Assembly: GCA_030248065.1 (NCBI GenBank)
Contig: JASAMV010002027.1
Span: forward strand, 21,561 to 85,560
Direction of reading: 5' to 3'
Length of the DNA: 64,000 nucleotides
DNA from: Rhynchonema sp. JSB1_4
Taxonomy: Eukaryota; Nematoda; Chromadorea; Monhysterida; Xyalidae
Positions 39,201 through 45,700 of this stretch are shown in pieces (positions within the stretch are counted from its first letter, which is position 1; each line of letters begins with the position of its first letter). The notes under the pieces are model-generated. The model saw only the letters and a list, made by a program, of their open reading frames with translations, was not told the DNA's origin and did no database searches. The translations under genes were made by a program, and so were the position numbers.

Positions 39201-41944
39201 TTTAAAATTAAACTAAATTAAAATCGATAAAACACGTCGAACCACAATTAGGACAAAAAAATTTTCCAAACCAACCCAAAAAGAGGGCACTTGTCGCAGA
39301 GCATACAAATGACATGAGCTATGGACGACACATTTTATGAACAAAAAAAAAACAACACATTATTTTGTGAAAAACGATGAGAAGAACAAAAAGCCGTGTT
39401 GAAACATGAGCACCTAAGGTTCATGCAGTTCTTCCTGACTAATTAGCTTCGTTGAGAGCAACGCTTCTGTTGGATTGTCTACCTACAATGGACCATGATT
39501 ATTATGGTTCAGTAACACAAGCTCGAAAATAGGACCCGCTTTTCTTAGTTTAGCTAGTTTGCCTACCAAGAGGAAGACATTATTGTTAGCTTGTAGTTGT
39601 ATTATGTAACTGGTTAGCCGGTGCGGGCTTAGCATTATCGGCGAAAGCTGGTGGGAAAGGCTGTAGCAGGTACCAACTGTGTTAGGTAACTTCTGGTTGC
39701 GAATGGAGGGTTTAGGGCATAATGTCTTGTTTTCCCGGGAAAAGCATGCAAAAAAGGGCGGTCTAGAAAACGACATCATGCAATCCCCGCGAAAAGTATA
39801 TGTGAATTTTCAAAAATGGGAACCGCTAACTTTTGCTCTTCCGAAAGTTCACGGGTGTCGTCTCCTTACGGATGTGTCTGTTTTTCGGTTTGGATTGACT
39901 CATTTTTGTATTAACTTTCCAACTTCAACCTGGTAATTCAGTGTGGTACTTCGCAAATTGGGTGGGACCAGTGCCCCTTATCATTGAACCATGCATAAAT
40001 AAATTCGGCGTGGCAAAAAATCGTAAATTTGGCGCCTCGCCACAACGCGTGCGAAATTCAAATTACGAATCGGCGGATGTTGAAACTGAGCCACGATGGC
40101 TCCAGGGAGACAGAGGTGCGGGCACGAAAATCCGATCCAAACAGTCCACGTCTCTCTCCCGCCTCGAGGTCTGCCAGGCGTAAAAAATGTGTGGTGCCGG
40201 ATTGAAATTAGATGCTGTGCGCACAGCATATTCCAACTTTTTTTGGTCACAAACTTGTTGTTCTACCAGGGTCCATGGCTGAAGACCGAGGTGCGGGCAT
40301 AGCAAAAGAACCCAAAAAAAACAAAAGTACAGCCCTATCACAACCACCAGCAAGTGCGTCATAGTGTATCCACGCGTGCTTTAATCCTCGTGTCTTCCTG
40401 ATATACAAACACGCAAATACGAAATTACAAAAAAAAAACAAATCAAAACTGCGCCAATACCGGGAAGTATGAGTTGGGATCTGCGACCAAATAAGGCGCG
40501 CAGAGCGATGCCACGCTTTCAGGAATATTAAGGAGTCAACTTTGTCCCGTGCGCAAGATCAGGGCCACCCAATATTGCAAAAAAAACGCCTGCCACTGCA
40601 GAATATGAACTCATCTGAAGCACGAAGTGTATCATATCAGATTCAGAATTTGTCATGGGTCCCTAAACGCAAACACGAGCAACATAAGAAGACAAAAACT
40701 CAATCAAACACCAGAGAGCCCCAATATAAATGTTGGATTTTATGCCAAAGTGCGGCAAGCAGCCCACGGATGGGGCGGTGCCGTAATGACACATGTATCA
40801 AGCATCAATCTTGAGAACATTTGGCCGGAAAACACACACACGAACACTTGAGTCTCTGTAAAAAAGCGCAAAACTTGACTGATATGCATGACACGGGTGG
40901 GTGGTATATAGGTACATATATGGAACAGAGGGCGCGGGAAAAGAAAAGTTGACTGAAAATAGAGAGAGAGAGCCCCAATGCCAGCTTCAAACACAATGAT
41001 CTACATACACACGTAAGTGCACTCGGTGTTTCGTGCGTTGCACAAAAACACGATGTATCAACGGTAACGGGGATGTACCGTAACCTACAGTAATCCGGTA
41101 CGGACCGCTCTTGCCTTGACACTTGGTCACGTGACCTGTTGAATTCACGGGTATATTTCGATGTACAGGTGCCGCATTAATTTCGACCACCGTGATAGCT
41201 GTTCCCAACCAATTTTTACGCTGGTCAAATTCAGTGCCAAAAGCTAACATCGAATCCGACCGTCAATGCGATGGGCAATGCAGAGCGAACTGACACGTTC
41301 TGATTGCGGAATCGATTCTCCCGCAGCTGCTCTACTTGAATTACTGTTTTATTGGTCTACTGTCCTTTCCGTGACAGTGAAGAGCGTTATACTTGCAAAA
41401 TATGCTATGTAACATCATAACATGAATGCTGGTTGATTTGTGATGATGAATTTGTACTGAATCGGTCGGAAAAGTGACATGTCAAAATAATCTGATGAAC
41501 TCACAGCAATCGGGAGAGACATACTAGTCAATACCAGTACGGAGTGACGTTCTGGAGTTTGTCTTTGTGTGGAAAAATAACAGAGTCGAAAGTTACATTA
41601 AATGTTGTGATCATAATCGCTGTGGCCGGAAATAAACAGCACAATAATGTTAGTACCGCGCGTATTACCGCGAGTTTAGCCATAGTATCGGGCATAGGGT
41701 CAGACAGTTTCGTTGCCAATCAGGTGTAATGCCAATACGCGTATGGCACTAATATTCTACGATCTTCGAAAAGTCTAATCGTATAACCGGATTAAGAGCG
41801 CTGTGCACATCATACCAAAGTTGGACGCCCAAACGTCAGACAAAATAATAAAATGCAATAAAAAGTTAGTTTGACCGTACCTCGTACGGCAGTTTTGTCC
41901 TCCAGCGATGAAACATCATCGAGCTGCGCCGGGGACGCCGTCAT
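1865..41944 (-). CDS. DLG5: Disks large homolog 5 (DLG5) ortholog, MAGUK scaffold, 40 exons
   Basis: Reconstructed coding exons, 5' to 3' on the minus strand: 41944-41881, 33275-33069, 31798-31653, 29549-29428, 29232-29130, 23917-23822, 23421-23275, 22896-22742, 22352-22199, 20702-20601, 19779-19725, 19620-19477, 19156-19050, 18914-18805, 18670-18532, 18088-17955, 17362-17190, 17097-16991, 16925-16735, 16693-16583, 15354-15124, 13873-13766, 13478-13242, 12791-12461, 12050-11903, 9914-9827, 9729-9567, 8026-7881, 7359-7243, 6842-6566, 5816-5664, 4872-4767, 4668-4560, 4481-4374, 4281-4153, 3765-3644, 3286-3118, 3025-2965, 2788-2545, 1986-1865. All junctions are GT-AG and phase-compatible; they sum to 5736 bases, 1911 codons plus stop, close to the vertebrate length of about 1900. 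Domain order is coiled coil, PDZ1-PDZ2, Ser/Gln-rich linker, PDZ3, PDZ4, SH3, GK-like. DLG5 proteins are cell-junction and polarity scaffolds. Several donors are ambiguous (4153, 12461, 23822). Confidence 0.9.
3644..4668 (-). CDS. DLG5: DLG5 SH3 domain and HOOK linker (exons 33-36)
   Basis: Exons 4668-4560 and 4481-4374 encode the SH3 domain, about residues 1557-1630: GDGFYVRVNIDR, ELPLKNGDILYVDNT, RWRAWLLD and GIIPSKYK, all at the spacing of MAGUK SH3 domains. Exon 4281-4153 encodes the Lys/Arg- and Gly-rich linker that begins LEEELVMKRS; two donors fit its phase, at 4153 and slightly further downstream. Exon 3765-3644 carries FIRRSSRSSQHTRTPSKEDS and then EEVYQRVQRYD, which aligns with the segment just before the GK domain in DLG5. 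Confidence 0.85.
4767..6842 (-). CDS. DLG5: DLG5 PDZ4 domain and preceding linker (exons 30-32)
   Basis: Exon 6842-6566 is a Ser/Thr-rich linker that ends with the first strand of PDZ4 (RFVSVRKRDMASLQ). Exon 5816-5664 continues with FDCWGMITRGGNMTGIFVDD and CLAIGDQILE. Exon 4872-4767 completes the fold with FNGMDFRKLTLEQARYELQ. The exon boundary between GDQILE and FNG falls at the same place as in PDZ3, so the PDZ exon structure is conserved inside the gene. Two CTGATTGG motifs (6752, 6776) lie in the linker exon, where they encode Asn-Gln pairs. Confidence 0.88.
5846..6080. mobile_element. Foldback/MITE element, family A, copy 1
   Basis: This 235-bp near-palindrome has arms that start GGAGTTATACTTGTCCATTT and end with the inverted copy at 6080; the inner arms carry an ATTTCGACCAGCGCAAAAG motif. 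It lies in the DLG5 intron between exons 6566 and 5816. Related copies are at 50104-50358 (complete), 20515-20572 (one end only), and degenerate inner arms at about 41175-41240 and 54236-54280. Confidence 0.8.
6385..6515. repeat. GGCCTGAA/TTCAGGCCC dispersed repeat, copy 1
   Basis: This stretch has clustered CAGGCCC and GGGCCTGAA words with a central run resembling CTTAGGCTTAGGCTC. Better copies are at 9190-9320, 15430-15530 and 47010-47150; all share a TTTATAGGCTTAGGCT core flanked by inverted TTTTCAGGCCCG words. It lies in the intron just downstream of DLG5 exon 6842-6566. Confidence 0.5.
7243..9914 (-). CDS. DLG5: DLG5 PDZ3 domain and flanking linkers (exons 26-29)
   Basis: Exon 9914-9827 encodes a linker. 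Exon 9729-9567 starts PDZ3 (about residues 1237-1340) with RKIHIEKGCSRENLGISVQ, NGLFISRVSETSLAAKSG and VGDQVLD, and exon 8026-7881 finishes it with ICGISMANANANLEAAKK and SMTLQYNPHQ. The carboxylate-binding loop reads NLGISV rather than GLGF, as is usual in DLG5. Exon 7359-7243 is a Ser-rich linker. The decamer TGATGTTTCA at 9612 is read through as Ser-Glu-Thr-Ser inside the folded PDZ domain. Confidence 0.88.
7545..7770. mobile_element. Foldback element with GATAGAC termini
   Basis: An inverted-repeat element in a DLG5 intron. The left arm reads GATAGACCCGAAACC and runs to ATTTTTTCTATGTCCG; the right arm is its inverted copy, ending CGCGTCTATCC. The arms are about 60 bp around a roughly 90-bp centre. 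It has no coding capacity. Confidence 0.65.
8170..8425. mobile_element. Degenerate copy of the ACACGAGCCCGATTTCG element
   Basis: One clear end (CGAAATCGGGCTCGTGTTGG at about 8332-8351) and a diverged body match the complete 197-bp element at 28863-29059. Another partial copy is at about 20325-20510. It lies in the intron between DLG5 exons 9567 and 8026. Confidence 0.5.
8549..8898. mobile_element. Composite foldback element (CCCTTAGTCATA arms)
   Basis: Outer arms GGGCGCCCTTAGTCATAG (8549) and CTATGACTAAGTTCGCCCTT (to 8898) enclose a second, similar palindrome whose arms meet at about 8634 and 8806. This suggests one element inserted into another of the same family. A single arm of the family also occurs at about 55920-55962. 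Confidence 0.65.
9190..9320. repeat. GGCCTGAA/TTCAGGCCC dispersed repeat, copy 2
   Basis: The words CAGGCCCGA, CAGGCCCAG, TTTATAGGCTTAGGC and GGGCCTGAAC occur in the order that defines the family. It is intronic in the DLG5-like gene, with no open frame. Confidence 0.6.
10279..11071. mobile_element. Non-autonomous hAT element with 8-bp target duplication
   Basis: The left end is TAGTGATGGGCTCGC and the right end is its exact inverse, GCGAGCCCATCACTA. Both are flanked by the 8-bp direct repeat GCTGTGCC (10271-10278 and 11072-11079). The sub-terminal parts are dense inverted and direct GCGAAGAGCGAA words. An 8-bp duplication with TAGTGATG-type ends is the hAT signature. The 793-bp body carries no transposase frame, so it must be mobilised in trans. 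It lies in the DLG5 intron between exons 11903 and 9914. Confidence 0.88.
11603..11753. mobile_element. MITE with CTTAGGTT ends, copy 1
   Basis: A 151-bp element with inverted ends CTTAGGTTGAATCC and GGATTTAACCTAAG. The interior carries paired CATTATTTTTGCATG and CCGGAA words around a central GGAGCCCAGAAATG. A second copy is at 32378-32556. Confidence 0.75.
11903..16693 (-). CDS. DLG5: DLG5 central low-complexity linker (exons 20-25)
   Basis: Exons 16693-16583, 15354-15124, 13873-13766, 13478-13242, 12791-12461 and 12050-11903 encode a Ser/Gln/Pro-rich, largely disordered region between PDZ2 and PDZ3. It includes AECQTD (compare the TQTD motif in vertebrate DLG5), a basic GTLIDRLLGRGDKKQR stretch, a poly-Gln run at about 12530-12560, and PPPPYSGRHL. 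All joins are in phase. Exon ends 13478 and 12461 are the least certain, because alternative sites keep the frame (acceptor at 13445; donors near 12400). Confidence 0.75.
13163..13241 (-). repeat. tRNA-derived SINE-like head
   Basis: The minus strand shows a Pol III A-box-like word (GTGGCTGAGTGGT) and, about 45 bases on, a B-box (GGTTCGAGTCT) at tRNA-Ser-like spacing. It lacks a credible anticodon arm and acceptor stem, so it is not a functional tRNA. It starts exactly at the 5' splice site of DLG5 exon 13478-13242, whose donor gtgtgtgtgg leads straight into the A-box. Confidence 0.5.
13985..14780. repeat. Intron with hairpins and a cluster of decamers
   Basis: The hairpin 13998-14075 pairs ACCGGAGAAATT with its inverse, and the hairpin 14651-14778 pairs ACAGTGGTCAACTCA with TGTTGACCACTGT. 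Between them lie four exact TGATGTTTCA decamers, all in one orientation (14155, 14329, 14397, 14506). No coding exon was found between DLG5 exons 15124 and 13873. Confidence 0.55.
15430..15530. repeat. GGCCTGAA/TTCAGGCCC dispersed repeat, copy 3
   Basis: It shares TTTTCAGGCCCGA, GACCCATTTATAGGCTTAGG and GGGCCTGAAC with the copy at 9190-9320. It lies just upstream of DLG5 exon 15354-15124, in the intron. Confidence 0.6.
15555..15760. mobile_element. TIR element, family B (GGTCGCACAATGACC end)
   Basis: From TATTGGTCGCACAATGACC onward it matches, in inverse order, the complete 280-bp element at 52639-52918. Shared inner words include GGTTGATCTGC and GCGTGATCGCACACAAAGC. Its right end is not clear. 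Confidence 0.6.
16735..18088 (-). CDS. DLG5: DLG5 PDZ1 and PDZ2 domains (exons 16-19)
   Basis: PDZ1 is split between exon 18088-17955 (SLGVELRGG, VYVKSVAAGSRFDGAL) and exon 17362-17190 (DCIVQVNDIDVGNMERRSVI, VKMVVKRRR). PDZ2 is split between 17097-16991 (DIGLTFEDGVYISKIKASSV, NLAVGDRIIY) and 16925-16735 (VNDVPVAGKSSHELRDLVST, GVVLAVMKSP). The short spacer between PDZ1 and PDZ2 and the MVVKRRR end of PDZ1 match DLG5 specifically rather than DLG1-4. The intron between 16735 and 16693 is only 41 bases, and reading through it meets an in-frame stop. Confidence 0.9.
17585..17680 (-). repeat. tRNA-derived SINE-like fragment
   Basis: The minus strand has an A-box-like CTCAGTACATTGGT and a B-box-like GGTTCGAACC about 45 bases later. 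It cannot fold into a full tRNA by eye. It is intronic, between the two PDZ1 exons. Confidence 0.4.
18532..23917 (-). CDS. DLG5: DLG5 coiled-coil region (exons 6-15)
   Basis: Ten exons from 23917-23822 to 18670-18532 encode about 400 residues rich in Glu, Arg, Gln and Leu with heptad character. Segments diagnostic of DLG5 are YAVIMSERDIVLKE (22352-22199), SCRDWALAERQRIVSERESM (19156-19050), LRRERDDAITKLADAIKDTD (18914-18805) and SHSRDSAIDTDLAEWEVE (18670-18532), in the same order as in vertebrate DLG5. A Ser/Pro-rich break is encoded by the small exon 19779-19725. This region is expected to mediate self-association and cytoskeletal contacts. The donor at 23822 (gttcgtc) is weak, but it keeps the frame. 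Confidence 0.85.
19800..20010. repeat. Foldback repeat of TTTTTTAGCTAC words
   Basis: At least six alternating direct and inverted copies of GTAGCTTTTT/AAAAGCTACTA occur in about 200 bp, intronic in the DLG5-like gene and able to form hairpins. No coding exon lies here. Confidence 0.55.
21124..21922. mobile_element. Composite foldback element with internal tandem inverted repeats
   Basis: The outer ends are AGGGCGCGGCCAGGTAGATG and its inverse, CATCTACCTGGCCGCGCCCT. From about 21360 to 21915 the interior is a head-to-head array of at least five units built from AAGTGCGGCCAGGTAGATGC, GGACTGCGGACATTGGAC and their inverses. The array gives open frames on both strands, but these follow the repeat and are not genes. 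I see no flanking target duplication. It lies in the DLG5 intron between exons 22199 and 20702. Confidence 0.7.
25637..25903 (-). CDS. Candidate alternative first exon of the DLG5-like gene
   Basis: The exon opens with ATG at 25903-25901, then MEMDSDPESRRLAALERKRR and a Ser/Thr/Pro-rich stretch, and ends at a good donor (gtaagc) in phase 0 after 89 codons. It can join exon 23917-23822, which also starts in phase 0. That would give a shorter DLG5 isoform of 1786 residues lacking the N-terminal 214. Upstream of the ATG I see no polypyrimidine tract or convincing acceptor, so I favour an alternative promoter over a cassette exon. No known DLG5 counterpart of this peptide is apparent to me. Confidence 0.45.
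28486..28846. mobile_element. MITE family C (TATAGTCC ends), copy 1
   Basis: The inverted ends (ATAGTCCAGCCACGTGCTCATG and its inverse, ending GGGCTATA) enclose a 361-bp body that is itself partly inverted and contains AAAGAAAGAGATTGGGCCGA and GCTGGCTGACCTCAATTTG. Copies are at 53486-53843 and 58063-58424. TATAGTCC ends next to TA suggest a TA-target, Tc1/mariner-like group; this is inferred. Confidence 0.8.
28863..29059. mobile_element. Foldback element (TGTAAAGGCAAACTAC ends)
   Basis: A 197-bp element with perfect-looking inverted arms TGTAAAGGCAAACTACACCA / TGGCGTAGTTTGCCTTTACA and inner arms containing ACACGAGCCCGATTTCG. Partial copies are at about 8170-8425 and 20325-20510. It lies 71 bases from DLG5 exon 29232-29130. 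Confidence 0.75.
29130..33275 (-). CDS. DLG5: DLG5 N-terminal exons 2-5
   Basis: Exon 33275-33069 encodes ETLASLVDATVRACDEPQQP followed by a Ser/Pro-rich tail. Exon 31798-31653 is Ser/Thr-rich (SVTTTASTSSAYWPL). Exons 29549-29428 and 29232-29130 start the coiled coil (LDLMQRELTTLTIKNQQI; NYRAQSECEMLAQEKQLLTQ), which aligns with the first coiled-coil segment of DLG5. Exon 31653 ends and exon 29549 begins in phase 0. Three of these exon borders touch mobile elements: the 31653 donor abuts a MITE, and the 29549 acceptor lies within the target duplication of a hAT element. Confidence 0.75.
29557..30913. mobile_element. hAT element with target duplication over a 3' splice site
   Basis: The left end is CAGCGTTGGATT and the right end is the inverse of CAGGGTTGGATT, each followed inward by A/T-rich AAAAAAAGT runs. 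The flanking 8-bp direct repeat CCTGTAGA is at 29549-29556 and 30914-30921. The 1357-bp body holds no recognised transposase; a minus-strand open frame at about 30227-30378 is Gln-rich. On the minus strand the duplicated 8-mer reads TCTACAGG, which is the acceptor of DLG5 exon 29549-29428. Confidence 0.82.
31183..31395. mobile_element. Foldback element with ACCGGGTGCAATTC ends
   Basis: The arms CAGTACCGGGTGCAATTCTG and GAATTGCACCCGGTACTG enclose repeated GCGTGCACGCG and AGTCGAAGT words, also inverted. It is related at its ends to the larger palindrome at 58005-58543. It is intronic. Confidence 0.65.
31498..31651. mobile_element. Short MITE, family C related, at a DLG5 splice donor
   Basis: A 154-bp palindrome from TATAGTCCGACTACCAGCTC to its inverse ending GGACTATA, with inner arms GAAACATTTCGAAAACAATAG. 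On the minus strand its first T is the T of the GT donor of DLG5 exon 31798-31653. Confidence 0.8.
32378..32556. mobile_element. MITE with CTTAGGTT ends, copy 2
   Basis: It has the same internal order as the 11603-11753 copy (GCATTATTTTTTGCATG, then GGAGCCCAGAAATG, then GCATGCAAATTATTTCC). The arms extend further outward to GGGCGAGCTTAGG and CTAT-GTAAGTTCGCCC. It is intronic in the DLG5-like gene. Confidence 0.75.
33774..34506 (+). pseudogene. Possible decayed repeat protein with four CT-x-E-P-like motifs
   Basis: Two overlapping frames on the plus strand hold four versions of one motif: NNIVCTYPRTYM (about 33890), KTIVCTHEPRNEFR (about 33960), VTIYCTYEPKSNK (about 34120) and VTLMYICTHEHETRK (about 34310). 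The first two are in one frame and the last two in another, so an indel or an unseen splice separates them. I recognise no domain. It lies inside DLG5 intron 1 on the opposite strand. It may be a dead gene copy or chance conservation of a DNA repeat. Confidence 0.25.
35400..35870. repeat. Large imperfect palindrome in intron 1
   Basis: The arms share CACTGCCGTGCA, TTAACTATGGGGCGTA, GAAACATT and GGCTTGCCAGCC/GGTTGGCAAGC words in inverse order over about 470 bp. It is probably a foldback element; the ends and target site were not resolved. Confidence 0.5.
41013..41695 (-). CDS. Candidate small secreted protein gene nested in DLG5 intron 1
   Basis: Exon 41695-41535 opens MPDTMAKLAVIRAVLTLLCC, a clear signal peptide with a likely cleavage after FPATA, then NVTFDSVIFPHKDKLQNVTP, ending phase 2 at gtattg. 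Exon 41135-41013, after gaattcaacag, joins in phase and adds VPDYCRLRYIPVTVDTSCFC, ending phase 2 at gtgtgt; further exons were not found. A start at 41683 is equally possible. It contains N-glycosylation sequons (NVT twice) and three clustered Cys, suggesting a cystine-rich extracellular peptide. The R-x-x-P-x(6)-C-x-C word faintly recalls IL-17-type cytokines, but the spacing is off by one. It lies in the same orientation as its host gene. Confidence 0.3.
41881..41944 (-). CDS. DLG5: DLG5 first coding exon
   Basis: ATG at 41944-41942 gives MTASPAQLDDVSSLEDKTAV and then a phase-1 donor, gtacgg. This is the phase exon 33275 needs, so the join reads KTAVR-ETLASL. The same unusual gtacgg donor is used by GK exon 3025-2965. 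The exon contains a TGATGTTTCA decamer (minus-strand DDVSS). Support is from open frame, phase and composition only, because this end of DLG5 is poorly conserved; intron 1 would be 8.6 kb. Confidence 0.55.
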
Positions 41945-42570
41945 CCTTCGTTGTATCGAAACTTTCAGATAAATATGCAGTATATATCGTCGCTGTTGTC
42001 AGTTAACATCACTTTCCGACAGTTCTTGCGAAGCTGAGTAGATCCAAGTGGCGCTTTACATATGTAGACCAGCTTTGGGGTGGTCCTGAATCTGAAAGTG
42101 ACCCAGTTTTAGTTTGTTTTCTTGCTGGAGATCAACAGCATGATTTGGAAAAGGCAAGTGAGAGTGTGAAACAGACAGACACCGCGAACCACGCGCGTGT
42201 GTGAGCTGCATTCTTAATTTTCTACTTTGTAATCACAAACAGTGCCCCTTGAATGCAAACAATTTCTCTTTTTTCGGAGCCGACAACCAAAAAATAAAAG
42301 ATAAAACTGCGTTATGACGTCAAACGAACAGTGGCGAGAAGCAAAGAGAGCTATACATAAATATGATTGTGGAAACGTCTGATTACAATGATGATCTTGT
42401 AGACGGAATGTGATTACAAGCAAACAATGTTGCTTAAAGCGGGAAACCGTATATCTCATGCTTGCTTTTTTACTACGAAATTAGACTGTTTATGTCCAAC
42501 GGTCACAAAAACAACGATCAAACGAGATAAACCACGTTAAAACTGTCAGAATTTATCTTTGAAAAGTTGC

Positions 42571-42792
42571 TCAGGAACAAACGCGAGCTTGTGCCGACTT
42601 ACGCTCACCCTTTTGATCATGAAAGGCAGTGAGACTGAGACAAGAACCAGCTCGCTGACAGATGAAACCTTTGTGAAACATTTCACACGTGGCTGTTGGT
42701 TGACGAGCTGGTTGGATTCCCCACTAAATGTTCTGCCGTTGCCTGATCAAAAGGGGGAGTGTAAGTCGGCACAAGCTCGAGTTTGTTCCCGA
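42571..42792. mobile_element. TIR/foldback element with about 40-bp arms
   Basis: The left arm TCAGGAACAAACGCGAGCTT continues through GTGCCGACTTACGCTC. The right arm is its inverse, ending CGAGTTTGTTCCCGA at 42792. The central 140 bp are unique and carry a TGAAACATTTCACACG hairpin. The plus-strand open frame across it is a by-product. Confidence 0.75.
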
Positions 42793-45700
42793 AAGCAAAT
42801 TTTTAAAAATTAATTCTCACAATTTAAACGCATTTCATTTTGTTTGAACGATGTTTTTGTGATCACTCATCGTATATAGTCACATTTTATTGCGAAAGGC
42901 CGGATTCTGAGAGCATGCGATATCCGGTTGCCCGGTTTATGTGCCAGCTGGTTACAGTTGGTACTGTGTCTAAGCTAATGTATGCACTGTATTATTGCTC
43001 AAATTTATTAAAAAATTTTGACAAAAACAATCTATTTTCCAATATAAAGCCCTAGCACCGGAACGCTACACAATTGTGCGAACACGAGTTATAAATCGGG
43101 TCAAGTTCCCGATATTGTTCAATTGACGAACAAAAACTTTGTCGATAAATTGCAAAAAAATACAGAATAAAAAGATAAACGCGTGAACCGGGTTGGTTTC
43201 AGTCAGCGATTAAGCCACATAAAGAACGAATTAATCAGTCGCAGTGAATAAAAAACCCAATTCCAGTGTGGGGGAGTGCTTCGCTGCTGTTTCGATAGCC
43301 CCCAGCAGATAAAGATAGCAAAAATCGAGCACACGAAAAATGAAATCAGAGCGCGATTCCCACGCAGCGTTGCAAATGGCATTTTGCTGGTCGTTTTGTA
43401 CTTTTCACTTCACGAAAGAACATAAACTGAATTGTTTTGATTGAAAAATATATAAAACAGATTAGCAAAAGGTGTCGGAGACGCAAAGGAAACACAAAAA
43501 ACGCCCATTATTTTGAAATGCAGAAAACTCCGTCGGATACGGAAGATGAAATGTGGCAAAACTGCGAATACACAAGAGAGTGACACGGTAATGCGAAATT
43601 AAGGTAACGACGCAATTTGTGAGGATTTCACGAACAAAAGATTCGCTGCAAATTTAGCAAAATGTCACCTGCGTATCACGCAGCAGGAGTTCTGAAATTC
43701 TAAGCGAAATTCATGCGAAGTTTCGAACAGCATGAGAAATCCAATCAGAAAGTGTCGAAGCGCGTGTTGCGTACAAAAGCGCTTTCCACAGAGAATGACT
43801 CATTCATAATAGTGCGTGGCAACAACTGTGAAACAAACAACAACACCAATGAAATGGCAAGAAGAGAGATGTGGCTTTCGTGCGGTGCGTTCTGTGTGAA
43901 ATTCAACAATATTGTGTCAGATGAGAGATGGAGAAAATATATGGACAGTTTGGTACTTCTTATTCTTGCCGTGTTATTGTAAGATTTAGAAAGCCGCGCA
44001 CCAGCCTACAGCAACAACAGTGATGTTACATATTGTACGTACTACAGGCAAGAAGTGCACAGTATGGTGCACTGGCGGATCCAGTGGTTGGACAAGGGAG
44101 GGCGGGGTCAAACCTAAAAACTTATTATTATTTGTATGCGTGCTGCTGCCAAGTGCTGCTTCTTTAGAAATTTCGTGATTTCAAGCCAAGTACCGAGGAT
44201 CACAAGCAGCGGATAGCCGAAGCGGGCCCCTTCCCCCTCCACAAAAAAAAGACCCCCCACCCCACAAAAACCCCACAAAAAACCAACACCACAAAAAATC
44301 AGATAAGTGCCATGAAAAACACCCATTGGCTAAAATTTACCATTCATGCTCAGCCCGCCAACTTATTGCACTGTCTTTTCGACCGCAAGACAGCGAAACT
44401 TAAAGACTTTTCGAACTTTAGAAGTGTGTTAGAGTGAAAATCCCGTACTTTATAGCTGGTCGTTTTCTTCAATCTTCTCTCCTAAATTTAGACACGTTCG
44501 GGGGCCAGTTTAACCAACAAAAAAGGGTGGCTTGGCCCCTGTGCTCCTGCTGGATCCGCTAGTGGTACAGTGACAGTCGGGTAACGTGGTTCAGTTTCGT
44601 TTGGCTGTGTGTGTGTGTGTGCTGTGCGTCTACAAACGCGGTACACACATTTTATCGCGTACACACATGCACGTACATATGACATGTACGTTTTGCCTGC
44701 AGGTTGTTGTACTTGTACCACAACATGGGGAAGACACACACACAACAGTCACGCACACACAAATACACACACCATACCGCATTCTCTTGGTAGATCATTT
44801 GGTCAAAGAGGATTTGGTAAATGATGTTTCATGTTACCGTCATAAGGGCCTGAGAGAGTTTGCGCGTTTTATTGTATCGACTCTGACAAATTAAAAAAAA
44901 TAGGGAAAGAGCGAAAAACATGAATATTATTTTCAACCTTTTGATTTGTGCCCGGACCTCGAACACATCTATGAAATCACCAGCTTCGCACTGTGCAGAT
45001 TCAGAACACACAGTGGGCAAGCCCAGGCTGGGTCTTGGGTGTGTGTGTGTGTGTGTGTGCACGTACCTTGTAGTGTTCTGTGTGATCACAACAAGGCCTG
45101 GCAGCAGTGCACGTACATGTGCAACATACGCACACCAAAGCACAAAATTGATTGTATTTGAAGATACGGGCAGTGCCATGGAAGTGGAGCTTGGGCTCTT
45201 GGAGCCTGAGAGCCAGTATCAAACTGTTTCCATTTGTGCCGTTTTGAAGCCGGTTCATGTTTCTTGCAGTTTGTAGGAAACACTGCGTGTTCGAAGATTT
45301 TGGAATTTCCATGAATTTTAATTTTTTTCGATCGCACCATCTCAGAGATTATGGCACCCCATCCAAGATCAGGATGGCAAGAACCAAAGGCTGACAACAC
45401 AATTTGAACGTTTTGAACTGACGAAGATTCACCCAAAAATCGCTGTTTGTGTGTATTTATAGAAACATCCGAACACGAACATAGGTTGTGACATGACTGG
45501 CGCGCCCTTTATTCTATAAATCTCACTCCACGTTCGGAAACCTGATCGCTGACACTGTGATACGGTCTGGTTGTGTAAAAAGCCTCTGCATCTTTGTAGC
45601 GCGGTGCGAGATTTAAGAATTTTCGAACGCGTCTCATGTCACGTCAGTTCGCGCGTTGTTCACGCACTTGTAGTTGTGTTCTATTGTTTGTTACGCGACA

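Larger units (their letters stand above)
33276..41880. other. DLG5 intron 1 (8.6 kb)
   Basis: The intron contains a large palindrome at about 35400-35870, a C-run at 39101-39114, one family-C end at about 39051-39110 and a candidate nested gene at 41013-41695. Open frames at 33774-34037 and 33973-34506 (plus) share a repeated CTxEPR-like word and may be decayed coding sequence. I see nothing else I can support. Confidence 0.4.

Noticed and set aside
41013..41135. Firm assignment of the nested peptide to the IL-17 family
   Set aside because: Only a short R-x-x-P-x(6)-C-x-C word matches; spacing differs by one and the other conserved cysteines were not found.
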